DNA of 17,731 nucleotides, from the NCBI GenBank assembly GCA_003559755.1, contig PWKM01000084.1:1-17731 (forward strand), written 5' to 3'. This document shows, one piece after another, positions 1 through 7,079 of the stretch. Both the position numbers and the translations under genes were made by a program. The DNA comes from Planctomycetota bacterium (GTDB taxonomy: Bacteria > Planctomycetota > PUPC01). Each line of letters starts with the position of its first letter. Positions within the stretch are counted from its first letter, which is position 1. Under the pieces are notes generated by a model that was not told the DNA's origin, searched no databases, and was given only the letters and a program-made list of their open reading frames with translations.

Positions 1-1106
1 AGGTCTCGGAGGCGGTGGCCGACGCGGCGAAGACACTGATGAACTGCCACGACTTCACCACGCCGCTGAAGCTCGCTCTGTTGGAGAAGATGGCGGAGGT
101 ATTGCCCGGCGACCTCAACGGCGTCCAGCTTTATGACAGCGGGACAACGGCGGTCGAGGCCGCACTCCGGCTGGCGCGGGCGGCGACCGGAAAGCACGAG
201 TTCGTCTCCTGCTTTCGCGACTTCCACGGCAAGTCCGGTCATTCGGTCTCGCTGGCCCGGATGAACCCCTCCAACGGACCGCACCGCGCCGGCGGCTTTT
301 ACATGGTGCCGAGGCCCGATCCATACCGCCCGCTTTTTACCACGTCCGACGGCGACATCGATACCGACCGCTACCTGGAGCTCTTCGACGAGTTCATCGT
401 CGAGGCGACCACCGGGCAGGTCGCCGCGTTCGTGCTCGAGCCCATCCAGGGCTGGGCCGGCTCTGTCTTCCCGCCCGACGACTTCCTCCCCAAACTGGTC
501 GAGTTCTGTCACGACCGGGACATCCTGTTCATCGCCGACGAGATATTGACCGGGGTCGGGCGAACCGGCAAGTGGCTCGCCTGCGAGCATTATGGGGCAC
601 AGCCGGACATCGTTACATTGGGGAAGGGCTTCGGGAACGGGTTTCCGGTGACCGCGATGGTCGCTGCCGAACCGTACAAGGCGGCGGTCGAGACCATCTC
701 GGCGTCCACCTCATACGGCGGGAATCCGATGGCCTGCGCCGCGGCGCTCGCCTGCCTCGAGGTCATCGAGGAGGAGGGCCTGCTCGACCACGCCCTCAAA
801 CTGGGCGAGTACTTCGAGGAGCGGCTGACGCGGATGATGAACGACCATCCGATCATCGGCCACGTCCGCTGCAAGGGATGCCTGATGGGCGTCGAACTGG
901 TAAAGGACAGGGCCACTAAAGAACCCTTCGCCGAGGCCGGCGAGATGGTGTACAAGAAGGCGTTCCGAAAGGGGCTGGCCTGGATACCCGCCGGCCACAT
1001 CCTGCGAATGAGCCCGCCGATAGTTATGGACCTGGACGCCGCCGCCAAGGGGATGGACATCCTTGACGAGGCGATCGCTGAGACGGAAGATGAACTGATG
1101 AGATAA
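1..1106 (+). CDS. Class III PLP-dependent aminotransferase, 5'-truncated by window edge
   Basis: The reading frame is already open at the first base, so the N-terminal part (roughly 70-80 residues by family length) lies outside the window. Counting from the in-frame GTG at 15, the fold-type I aminotransferase signatures appear in order: SGTTAVEAAL (42-51), which binds the cofactor phosphate; EPIQG (142-146); ADEILTGVGRTG (174-185), with D175 expected to contact the pyridine nitrogen; and TLGKGFGNGFP (201-211), with K204 the expected Schiff-base lysine. SYGGNPMACAAAL (233-245) is the usual C-terminal landmark. The family moves an amino group between an amine or amino acid and a keto acid or aldehyde. 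The substrate cannot be read from sequence. It heads a string of sugar-metabolism genes, with 33 bases to the next start, so an amino-sugar, amino-polyol or amino-acid substrate in that pathway is an inference. Glutamate-1-semialdehyde aminomutase-like activity is an alternative. Confidence 0.93.
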   Translation, partial: VSEAVADAAKTLMNCHDFTTPLKLALLEKMAEVLPGDLNGVQLYDSGTTAVEAALRLARAATGKHEFVSCFRDFHGKSGHSVSLARMNPSNGPHRAGGFYMVPRPDPYRPLFTTSDGDIDTDRYLELFDEFIVEATTGQVAAFVLEPIQGWAGSVFPPDDFLPKLVEFCHDRDILFIADEILTGVGRTGKWLACEHYGAQPDIVTLGKGFGNGFPVTAMVAAEPYKAAVETISASTSYGGNPMACAAALACLEVIEEEGLLDHALKLGEYFEERLTRMMNDHPIIGHVRCKGCLMGVELVKDRATKEPFAEAGEMVYKKAFRKGLAWIPAGHILRMSPPIVMDLDAAAKGMDILDEAIAETEDELMR

Positions 1107-1139
1107 CCGGAGAGGAAGGCAGCGAGGAGGCCTGCAGGT

Positions 1140-2189
1140 ATGATGTCCGAACTCAATCCCAATTTCGTCTATGACGACATTGACCGCGAAGTCTGGCAGT
1201 CGGAGCTCGACGCCTTTGTTCCCACCGACGTGTTCGACTTCCACGGCCACGTATATCTTGCCCGGTTTGCTCCGTCGAAAACCGGGCCCAGCCGGAACCC
1301 ATCGCAGCCGAGAGTTGTCGATGAATACCCGCACGAGGCGTTCGCCGGGGTCGAGAGCCGGATATGGCCCGGCCGCCGCGTGAAGGCCCTGGTGTTCAGC
1401 ACCGTGGCCGCCGATCTGGACCTCGAGGCGGGCAACGCCTATGCCGCTGAGGGCGCCCGCACCAACGGCTGGCACGCCCTGATGGTTCCGTCGATGACCG
1501 ACGACGCCGATACCATCCTCGGGAAGGTCAGAGCCGGCGGGTTCCTCGGCCTCAAGCCGTATTACACGTTCGTGACAAACAAACCGCCCGCCGAGGTGAC
1601 CCTCGAGGACATGGTCACCCCGGCGATGCGGGAGGCGGCCGACCGTGGTCGGCTCATCGTGATGACACACATCCCCCGGCCCGGCCGGCTCGCCGACCCG
1701 GTGAACATCCGTGGTATCCGTCGCCTTTGCCGGGATGCCCCGAACGCGAAGATCATCCTGGCCCACTTCGGACGGTCCTACTTCCCGGAAGCCGTTGGCG
1801 ACGGCCTGTCGCTGCACGATATCCCCAACTTGTACCCGGAACTGAGCATGGTCCAGGACTGGGAGGTCATCGAGGCGGTCTTGAATCATTTTGATCGGAA
1901 GCGCATTCTGTTCGGGCTCGACCTCCCGGTCGCCCAGGAAAAGGGAAAACTCATCGGGATAAACGGCCAGCGGCACTTCTTTACAAAGCGGCCGCACACC
2001 TGGAGTGCCCACGTCGAGCCCGGCAGCTACGAGGTCAAATGTACCCTCTTCGCTTACGAGATGGTCCGTGCCTTGAAAAAGGCGAGCGAGCGGGCACGGC
2101 TGTCTCGTGCCGAGATCGCCGACATCTTCTTTCACAACGCTCAGCGGGCCGTAGACGATGTTCTTCGGCAGGAAGGAGAGCCGAGATGA
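1140..2189 (+). CDS. Amidohydrolase-family (amidohydrolase_2-like) metal-dependent hydrolase
   Basis: 349 residues, a normal length for the TIM-barrel amidohydrolase_2 group (hydrolases, lactonases, decarboxylases). Expected metal ligands are visible: the first-strand motif D33-F-H35-G-H37, K139 in GLKPY, H177 in VMTHIPRPG, H209 in ILAHFG and D261 in LFGLDLP. The C-terminal HNAQR (332-336) matches the usual 'NAxR' ending. There is no signal peptide, so it is probably cytoplasmic. A GAGGAGG-type ribosome site lies just before ATG 1140; ATG 1143 is an equally possible start. The stop overlaps the next gene's start (ATGA), which suggests translational coupling to the isomerase-like protein. Sugar lactonases belong to this superfamily, so hydrolysis of a lactone or an N-acyl/amide sugar derivative fits the neighbourhood, but that is inference; a decarboxylase cannot be excluded. 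Confidence 0.9.
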   Translation: MMSELNPNFVYDDIDREVWQSELDAFVPTDVFDFHGHVYLARFAPSKTGPSRNPSQPRVVDEYPHEAFAGVESRIWPGRRVKALVFSTVAADLDLEAGNAYAAEGARTNGWHALMVPSMTDDADTILGKVRAGGFLGLKPYYTFVTNKPPAEVTLEDMVTPAMREAADRGRLIVMTHIPRPGRLADPVNIRGIRRLCRDAPNAKIILAHFGRSYFPEAVGDGLSLHDIPNLYPELSMVQDWEVIEAVLNHFDRKRILFGLDLPVAQEKGKLIGINGQRHFFTKRPHTWSAHVEPGSYEVKCTLFAYEMVRALKKASERARLSRAEIADIFFHNAQRAVDDVLRQEGEPR

Positions 2190-3574
2190 ACGGCCTGCCG
2201 ACCGTCGGGCTCCTGCCCCTGTATGTTCGGCTGTACGACGATGTCTGGCCGGAGAGGCGGCCGGGCGTCGAGGCGTTCAGAGACCAGGTGGCGGACGGGC
2301 TGGCCCGTCGAGGCCTCCGGCTGGTCACCGCACCGGTCGCCCGCGAAAAGCCCGACTTCGAGGCGGCCGTTGACCGGTTCGAGGCCGAGGACGTGGACAT
2401 CATCCTCACCCTCCATCTCGCCTACTCCCCGTCGCTCGAAGCCGCCGACGCCCTGTGCCGGACAGAACTCCCCCTGCTGGCCGTGGACACCACGCCGGAC
2501 GCTGATTTCGGACGGGACGTCAATCCGAACCGCATCATGTACAACCACGGCATCCACGGCGTCCAGGACCTCACCTCGGTGCTGAGGCGGCGCGGGAGGA
2601 AATACGAGATCGTCGCCGGTCACGTCACCGAATCGGACGTGCTCGACCGGGCGGCCGATATCGCTCGAGCGGCACACGCCGTGCGGCGGTTCCGGAGCAC
2701 ACACGCTGTCCGCATCGGCCCGCCGTTCGATGGGATGGGCGATTTCGACGTGCCGGCGGACGTTCTGAAGGACCGCTTTGGCATCACCGTTACCCAGGTC
2801 GAGCCGGCCGGGCTGACCGACCCCATCCGAGCCGTGACCGATGACGAAGTCGCCGCCGAGATGGCGAGAGATTGCGAGCGGTTTTCGGTCGATTGCGAGG
2901 AGCAGGTCCATCGGCGGGCCGTGCGGGTCGGCCTGGGCTTGCGTCGGCTGCTCGAAAGCGAAAAGGTCGATGCGGTGAGCGCCAACTTCCTGGCGTTCGA
3001 TGGGCGGGAACCGGTCGAGGCCGTCCCCTTCCTCGAGATTTCCAAGGCGATGGAGCGGGGGATCGGCTATGCCGGCGAGGGGGACGTGCTTACCGCGTCA
3101 CTCGTCGGAGTTCTCCTTTCGGTCTATCCAACGACGACCTTCACCGAGATATTCTGCCCGGATTGGCGCGGCGGATCGCTCTTCCTCTCCCATATGGGCG
3201 AGATCAACCCCGCAGTCGCCGCCGGCCGGCCGCGGCTCTGTTCACGCCCGTTTCCGTTCACATCGGCGGATGATCCGGCGATCCTGGCCGCCGGGATGCG
3301 ACCGGGGCCTGCCGCACTGGTCAATCTGGCACCGGGACCGGACAACACGTTCCGGCTGATTGTTGCGGGGGTGGACGTTCTGCCCGACACAACTCGTCCG
3401 GACATGCAGGGCACTGTCCGCGGTTGGGCACGCCCGCGTCGGCCCCTCGCCGAGTTCCTCGAGACCTATTCTCGAAGCGGGGGAACCCACCACAGCGCAC
3501 TGGTGATGGGTGAGCACACCGAGGCGATCGCGGCCTTCGCACGCTTTCTGGAGATCGAATGCCGGGTGATATGA
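2186..3574 (+). CDS. L-fucose/L-arabinose isomerase-like protein
   Basis: 462 residues from ATG 2186. The frame is open further upstream, but this start has GGAAGGAGAG just before it and overlaps the previous stop as ATGA. Family features: an N-terminal Rossmann-like region (PTVGLLPLYV, 5-14; DIILTLHLAYS, 71-81), then the C-terminal catalytic part. By comparison with AraA/FucI the four metal ligands appear kept: E298 in GEGDVLTA, E321 in FTEIFCPDW, H336 in LSHMGEINP, and H435/H436 in GGTHHSALV. An intact metal site argues for a working aldose-ketose isomerase rather than a pseudo-enzyme. The substrate is unknown; sequences of this type are usually labelled only 'fucose isomerase-like'. Its partners are the amidohydrolase (overlapping) and, further on, an FGGY kinase that could phosphorylate the ketose formed. 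Confidence 0.88.
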   Translation: MNGLPTVGLLPLYVRLYDDVWPERRPGVEAFRDQVADGLARRGLRLVTAPVAREKPDFEAAVDRFEAEDVDIILTLHLAYSPSLEAADALCRTELPLLAVDTTPDADFGRDVNPNRIMYNHGIHGVQDLTSVLRRRGRKYEIVAGHVTESDVLDRAADIARAAHAVRRFRSTHAVRIGPPFDGMGDFDVPADVLKDRFGITVTQVEPAGLTDPIRAVTDDEVAAEMARDCERFSVDCEEQVHRRAVRVGLGLRRLLESEKVDAVSANFLAFDGREPVEAVPFLEISKAMERGIGYAGEGDVLTASLVGVLLSVYPTTTFTEIFCPDWRGGSLFLSHMGEINPAVAAGRPRLCSRPFPFTSADDPAILAAGMRPGPAALVNLAPGPDNTFRLIVAGVDVLPDTTRPDMQGTVRGWARPRRPLAEFLETYSRSGGTHHSALVMGEHTEAIAAFARFLEIECRVI

Positions 3575-3608
3575 TCACGATCGTTCTCGAACAGGTCCGC
3601 CGTCAAAC

Positions 3609-3628
3609 CGCCGGCGCACCGCCCGGCG
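3609..3628 (+). other. Short GC-only hairpin between isomerase-like and GNAT genes
   Basis: CGCCGG (3609-3614) and CCGGCG (3623-3628) form a perfect 6-bp inverted repeat around an 8-base loop. It lies in the 106-base gap after the isomerase stop. It is followed by AATTA rather than a T-run, so it is not a classical intrinsic terminator. It could be an RNA-processing or attenuating structure that lowers expression of the two downstream genes, or chance in GC-rich DNA. Confidence 0.22.
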
Positions 3629-3680
3629 AATTACGTGGGCCGGGAACTCGGATGCTATCGAGCAGAGAAGCGGAAGGGAT

Positions 3681-4271
3681 ATGACGCCGCCCAGGAAGCC
3701 CCAGCTACAGATGATATTGCGCCCATCGCCGACGCACCGGGAGCCGGACGTATTGGACCAGGCAGTTCCCGATGGATACTGTCTCCGTATTTACCGCGAT
3801 GATGACGCCAAATCCTACCTCCGGTTGATGAACCGGGCGGGGTTCGAAGATTGGGACGAGTCTTCGGTCGCCCAGGCGCTCGCCAAGTCTCTGCCGAACG
3901 GTATCTTCTTTGTGGAACAGGCAGAGACCGGTCGGCCGGTGGCGACGGCTGCGGCGTTCCACGCTCCCACGGACTTGCATCCGTTCGGGGGCGAGTTGGG
4001 CTGGGTGGCGACACATCCCGACCACCGGGGCCGCGGGCTTGCCCGGATGGTGTGCGCCGCCGCGGTTGACCGGCTCGTTCGGGCCGAGTATGAGCGGATT
4101 TATCTGATAACCGACGAATGGCGACTGCCGGCGATCAAGATATACCTCGGCCTCGGGTTCGTGCCGTTCCTGTTCGCCCCGGAGATGAAGGAGCGATGGC
4201 GGGCGGTATGTTGCCAATTGGACTGGCCGTTCACGCCCCGGGAGTGGCCGGCGGTGTTTGCATCAGACTAA
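3681..4271 (+). CDS. GNAT-family N-acetyltransferase
   Basis: 196 residues, one GNAT domain. The acetyl-CoA-binding motif A is clear: the beta-4 strand ELGWVATHPD (105-114) runs into HRGRGLARMV (115-124), where R116-G-R-G119 matches the R/Q-x-x-G-x-G/A loop that holds the CoA pyrophosphate. Motif B is AIKIYLGLGFVP (151-162). About 35 residues precede the domain. The start ATG 3681 has GAAGGGAT immediately upstream. The gene lies between the isomerase-like gene and the sugar kinase, and its stop is 19 bases before the kinase start, so it is probably co-transcribed with the kinase. The acceptor is unknown; acetylation of an amino sugar or amine handled by this operon is an attractive inference because an aminotransferase is in the same string. 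It could equally acetylate a protein or a small metabolite. Confidence 0.88.
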   Translation: MTPPRKPQLQMILRPSPTHREPDVLDQAVPDGYCLRIYRDDDAKSYLRLMNRAGFEDWDESSVAQALAKSLPNGIFFVEQAETGRPVATAAAFHAPTDLHPFGGELGWVATHPDHRGRGLARMVCAAAVDRLVRAEYERIYLITDEWRLPAIKIYLGLGFVPFLFAPEMKERWRAVCCQLDWPFTPREWPAVFASD

Positions 4272-4290
4272 CGGAATCGAGGTCATCAGG

Positions 4291-5772
4291 ATGGCGCGCG
4301 ACCTGTACATTGGACTGGACCTGGGAACGACCGGGATCAAGGCCGGGCTGTTTGACGCAACCGGCCGCACCGTGGCGACGAGCCGCCGGGAGATTGAAAT
4401 GGACGCCCCGGCCCCGGGACATGCCGAGTTCGATGCCGATGCGTATGTCGGTGAGGCCTTTGATGCGCTCGTTGAGCTGGTCTGTTCGCCGGATGTGAAC
4501 GCGGAAGCAGTGCGTGCGATCGGCTTGTCGAGCCAGGCCCAGACATTCGTGATCCTCGATGAGCACGGTGTACCGATCCGACCGGCGATAAGCTGGCTCG
4601 ATGTCCGAGCCGGCCGACAGGCAGAGGAGCTCTTGCCCATTGCCGAGGCGGGCCGGGGGGAACCGCTGACCGCCATCTCCAGCGCCCCGAAGCTGCTGTG
4701 GCTAAGGAGAAACGAGCCCGAGTCGATGGCCCGCACCGCCGCAGTCCACCTGCTCCCCGATTATCTGGTCTACCGGCTCACCGGTCGGGCCGTCAGCGAT
4801 CCGATCATCGCCGCGTCCACCGGCGCGTTTGATCGGTGGACCGGGGGATGGGTGTCCTCGGTGCTGGAGGCGTGTGGGCTGACCGACGAGATGATGCCCG
4901 AGGTCGCCCAACCGGGCGAGCCGGTCGGACCGCTGACCGGCGAGGCGGCCGAAAAGCTGGGGCTGCCGGAAGAGGTCGCCGTGGTGGTGGGCACGAACGA
5001 CCAGTACGCAGGGGCGCTCGGCGCCGGGAACGCTTTCCCCGGCTGTGTCACCGTCGCCCTTGGCACCGCACTGGCAATCGTGGCGACGAGTGATTCACGT
5101 GACCGTGTTCCACCCGGGGTGGGTCTCTCGCCCCATCCGGCGGGTGGGGACAACGCTCCGCTGTATGCCCTGTTGGCATTTGCCAAGACGTCCGGGGTGC
5201 TGCTGCGATGGTTCCGCGAAAGGTTCGCCCCCACGCTTTCATACGACGAGTTGTTCGCTGATGCCGCTGCGGTCTCCGTGGGAGCCGACGGCCTCACCTG
5301 CATCCCCCATTTTTCCGGTACGGCCACCCCGGATTTCAATCCGGAGGTGCGCGGTGCGTTCGCCGGACTTACGCTGTCGCACGGCCCTGCCCATCTGTTC
5401 CGTGCAATCCTGGAGTCGCTGGCGTTCACCGTTCAGGAGAACCTCGAATTGCTTGGACGAGCGGTCCCGCTTACACCCATCCGTGCCATCGGCGGGGGCG
5501 CCCAATCGGACTTCTGGCTGCAGATGATGGCCGATGCCACCGGTTTCGCCATCGAGCGGCCCCGGACGCGCGAGGCCGCCTGCCTGGGGGCCGCCGCTCT
5601 TGCGATGGTCGGCGCCGGTCGGTTCGATTCCGTCGCCCAGGCAGTGGGCGAACTGTTCCAACTGGACGTTCGGTTCGAGCCGAACACAAAGCTCAAGGCG
5701 GACTACGACGCAGCCCGCGCCCGATACCACCATCTGGCGCGCGTTACCTACCCGGCTGGCGAGCCGGTCTGA
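4291..5772 (+). CDS. FGGY-family carbohydrate kinase (xylulokinase-like)
   Basis: 493 residues from ATG 4291, the normal FGGY length. A TTG at 4258 is in frame but would overlap the GNAT stop, while 4291 has GAGG (4279-4282) eight bases upstream and starts right at the first strand. Landmarks: phosphate-1 loop IGLDLGTTGIKAGLFD (7-22) with D10; GLSSQAQTFVILD (78-90); substrate-side SWLDVRA (101-107); GTNDQYAGALGAG (234-246), where D237 is the likely catalytic base; GTALAI (258-263); and the C-terminal FGGY signature with GGGAQSDFW (401-409). It phosphorylates a ketose or polyol using ATP in the cytoplasm. The sequence is most xylulokinase-like, but FGGY substrate prediction is weak. It is the natural last step after the isomerase-like protein and/or the polyol dehydrogenases encoded just downstream on the other strand. 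Confidence 0.93.
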   Translation: MARDLYIGLDLGTTGIKAGLFDATGRTVATSRREIEMDAPAPGHAEFDADAYVGEAFDALVELVCSPDVNAEAVRAIGLSSQAQTFVILDEHGVPIRPAISWLDVRAGRQAEELLPIAEAGRGEPLTAISSAPKLLWLRRNEPESMARTAAVHLLPDYLVYRLTGRAVSDPIIAASTGAFDRWTGGWVSSVLEACGLTDEMMPEVAQPGEPVGPLTGEAAEKLGLPEEVAVVVGTNDQYAGALGAGNAFPGCVTVALGTALAIVATSDSRDRVPPGVGLSPHPAGGDNAPLYALLAFAKTSGVLLRWFRERFAPTLSYDELFADAAAVSVGADGLTCIPHFSGTATPDFNPEVRGAFAGLTLSHGPAHLFRAILESLAFTVQENLELLGRAVPLTPIRAIGGGAQSDFWLQMMADATGFAIERPRTREAACLGAAALAMVGAGRFDSVAQAVGELFQLDVRFEPNTKLKADYDAARARYHHLARVTYPAGEPV

Positions 5773-5801
5773 GAGCGATGGTCGTCCGGCCGGCGGTCGG
5801 C

Positions 5802-7076
5802 TCATCCGCCGTGGACCGCATCGAACGTCTGTTTCAGGTCGGCGAATCCCCCGTCCCGCCAGTCACGGATGAATGAGGCCCCGCTCTCAATGAGTTCGAG
5901 CACTTCCGCTCGCTCGCACGGCTCGGGGTCGTCCCGTTCCCAGAGCGGGCCGGCCAGTTCCTCCGCCGAAGCCCGGCCGGACAGCAAACGCTCGTCTGTC
6001 CGGGCCAATGCCCCCGCGGCCCCCGCGGCATAGCGAGCCGGCTCAATGCCCCGTGACAGGGCAAGCCGCATTGTGCCCACCAGCCGGTCATCCCATCCCA
6101 ACTTGCGCTCGGGGTCGCGAACGACGCGGCGCACGGTATCGAGCAGTAAGGGGTTTGTCATCCGCCGGAGCAGGTCGTCGGCGTATTCCCGAAACCCATC
6201 CGGTGTGAACAGCGGGTCCGCCCCGCGGTGTGCCTGGACGAGAGCCGCTCCCGACTCGTGGACGAACGCATCGCGGAGAAAGGGCATCATGCCCGGTACT
6301 TGCGGGAGATCGGCCATCTGTTCCAGACCGGTCAGGGCCGACAGATATCCGGCGAGGGCGTGGGTGGCGTTATGGCCGAACAGTTTCGCCTCCTCGAACG
6401 GGCGCAGGTCGGCCCGTTCCTCGAACGACGTGATGCCCCGAACAAAATCGGGCAGCCGGATGGTGTCGATCAGGATGCGGCTGAACGACTCCACCAGGAA
6501 GGCATGTTTGCTGTGCGGGGTAAGGGGGGCGAGGCCGCGTGCCCGGGGGCGGGATATCCTGCCGCTCATCTTCCCGATGACCGTGTTGAGGAATTGGACC
6601 TGCCCGCCCAGCGGTTCGGTCCGGGCCTCGACGCGGTGGCGGAGGACCTGGGCGGCGTCCGTCCGGTTCTCGGCGGCATAAACGACAGCCGGTCCGCTGG
6701 CGCGTCCCAGTCCTTCGGCGAGCACTCGATGCGGGCTGCCAAGGTCGTCGGTTGCATAGCACGCGACGCTGGGCAAGGCGGTGGCCAGTTCGTCGGCCTC
6801 GGCCACGGCGTCGATGAGGGCCGAGCGGTCCGCCGGGTCGTTTGGATTCAGCACTTCGACCGGCCCGACGTGCTCGGCCTCGATGTGGTCCGGATGAGCG
6901 ATATTGACCGCATAGAAGCCGTCTGCCCGGCGGAGTTCGCCGACGATCAGCGGGTTGATCTCGGCAACGACGAGCCGCCGGAAGTTGCCAGATCGGAACG
7001 CCTCGAGCAGGAACAGCCCGGCCTGGATCGGGCCAAATCCGAACCCCACGCAGGTATGTTCGCCTTCGAGGGCCAT
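5802..7076 (-). CDS. Mannitol dehydrogenase-family (mannitol-1-phosphate 5-dehydrogenase-like) oxidoreductase
   Basis: 424 residues, between the usual sizes of mannitol-1-phosphate 5-dehydrogenase (about 380) and mannitol 2-dehydrogenase (about 490). The N-terminal Rossmann loop GFGPIQAG (13-20) fits NAD(P) binding, followed by VVAEINPLIV (36-45), where E39 sits at the end of strand 2, which favours NAD. The catalytic KxxxxNxxH signature of polyol-specific long-chain dehydrogenases is present as K231-LFGH-N236-AT-H239. It would interconvert a polyol or polyol phosphate and a ketose or ketose phosphate in the cytoplasm. It starts 3 bases after the stop of the upstream alcohol dehydrogenase gene, so the two are one operon, and it converges on the kinase gene with 29 bases between the stops. 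The exact polyol is not predictable. Confidence 0.88.
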   Translation of the reverse strand: MALEGEHTCVGFGFGPIQAGLFLLEAFRSGNFRRLVVAEINPLIVGELRRADGFYAVNIAHPDHIEAEHVGPVEVLNPNDPADRSALIDAVAEADELATALPSVACYATDDLGSPHRVLAEGLGRASGPAVVYAAENRTDAAQVLRHRVEARTEPLGGQVQFLNTVIGKMSGRISRPRARGLAPLTPHSKHAFLVESFSRILIDTIRLPDFVRGITSFEERADLRPFEEAKLFGHNATHALAGYLSALTGLEQMADLPQVPGMMPFLRDAFVHESGAALVQAHRGADPLFTPDGFREYADDLLRRMTNPLLLDTVRRVVRDPERKLGWDDRLVGTMRLALSRGIEPARYAAGAAGALARTDERLLSGRASAEELAGPLWERDDPEPCERAEVLELIESGASFIRDWRDGGFADLKQTFDAVHGG

Positions 7077-7079
7077 TGT

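Noticed and set aside
711..2135. Long open frame (474 codons) on the minus strand across the aminotransferase and amidohydrolase genes
   Set aside because: It lies opposite two well-supported enzymes, has Arg/Gly/His-rich low-sense content and no family motif; long antisense frames are common in GC-rich DNA.
4258..4290. TTG 4258 as the start of the FGGY kinase
   Set aside because: It overlaps the GNAT stop and adds 11 residues before the conserved first strand; ATG 4291 has a well-spaced GAGG.
5773..5801. Possible bidirectional terminator between the kinase and mannitol-dehydrogenase-like genes
   Set aside because: Only a short CCGGCCGG palindrome and a weak GAGC/GCTC pairing; no convincing stem and no T-run.
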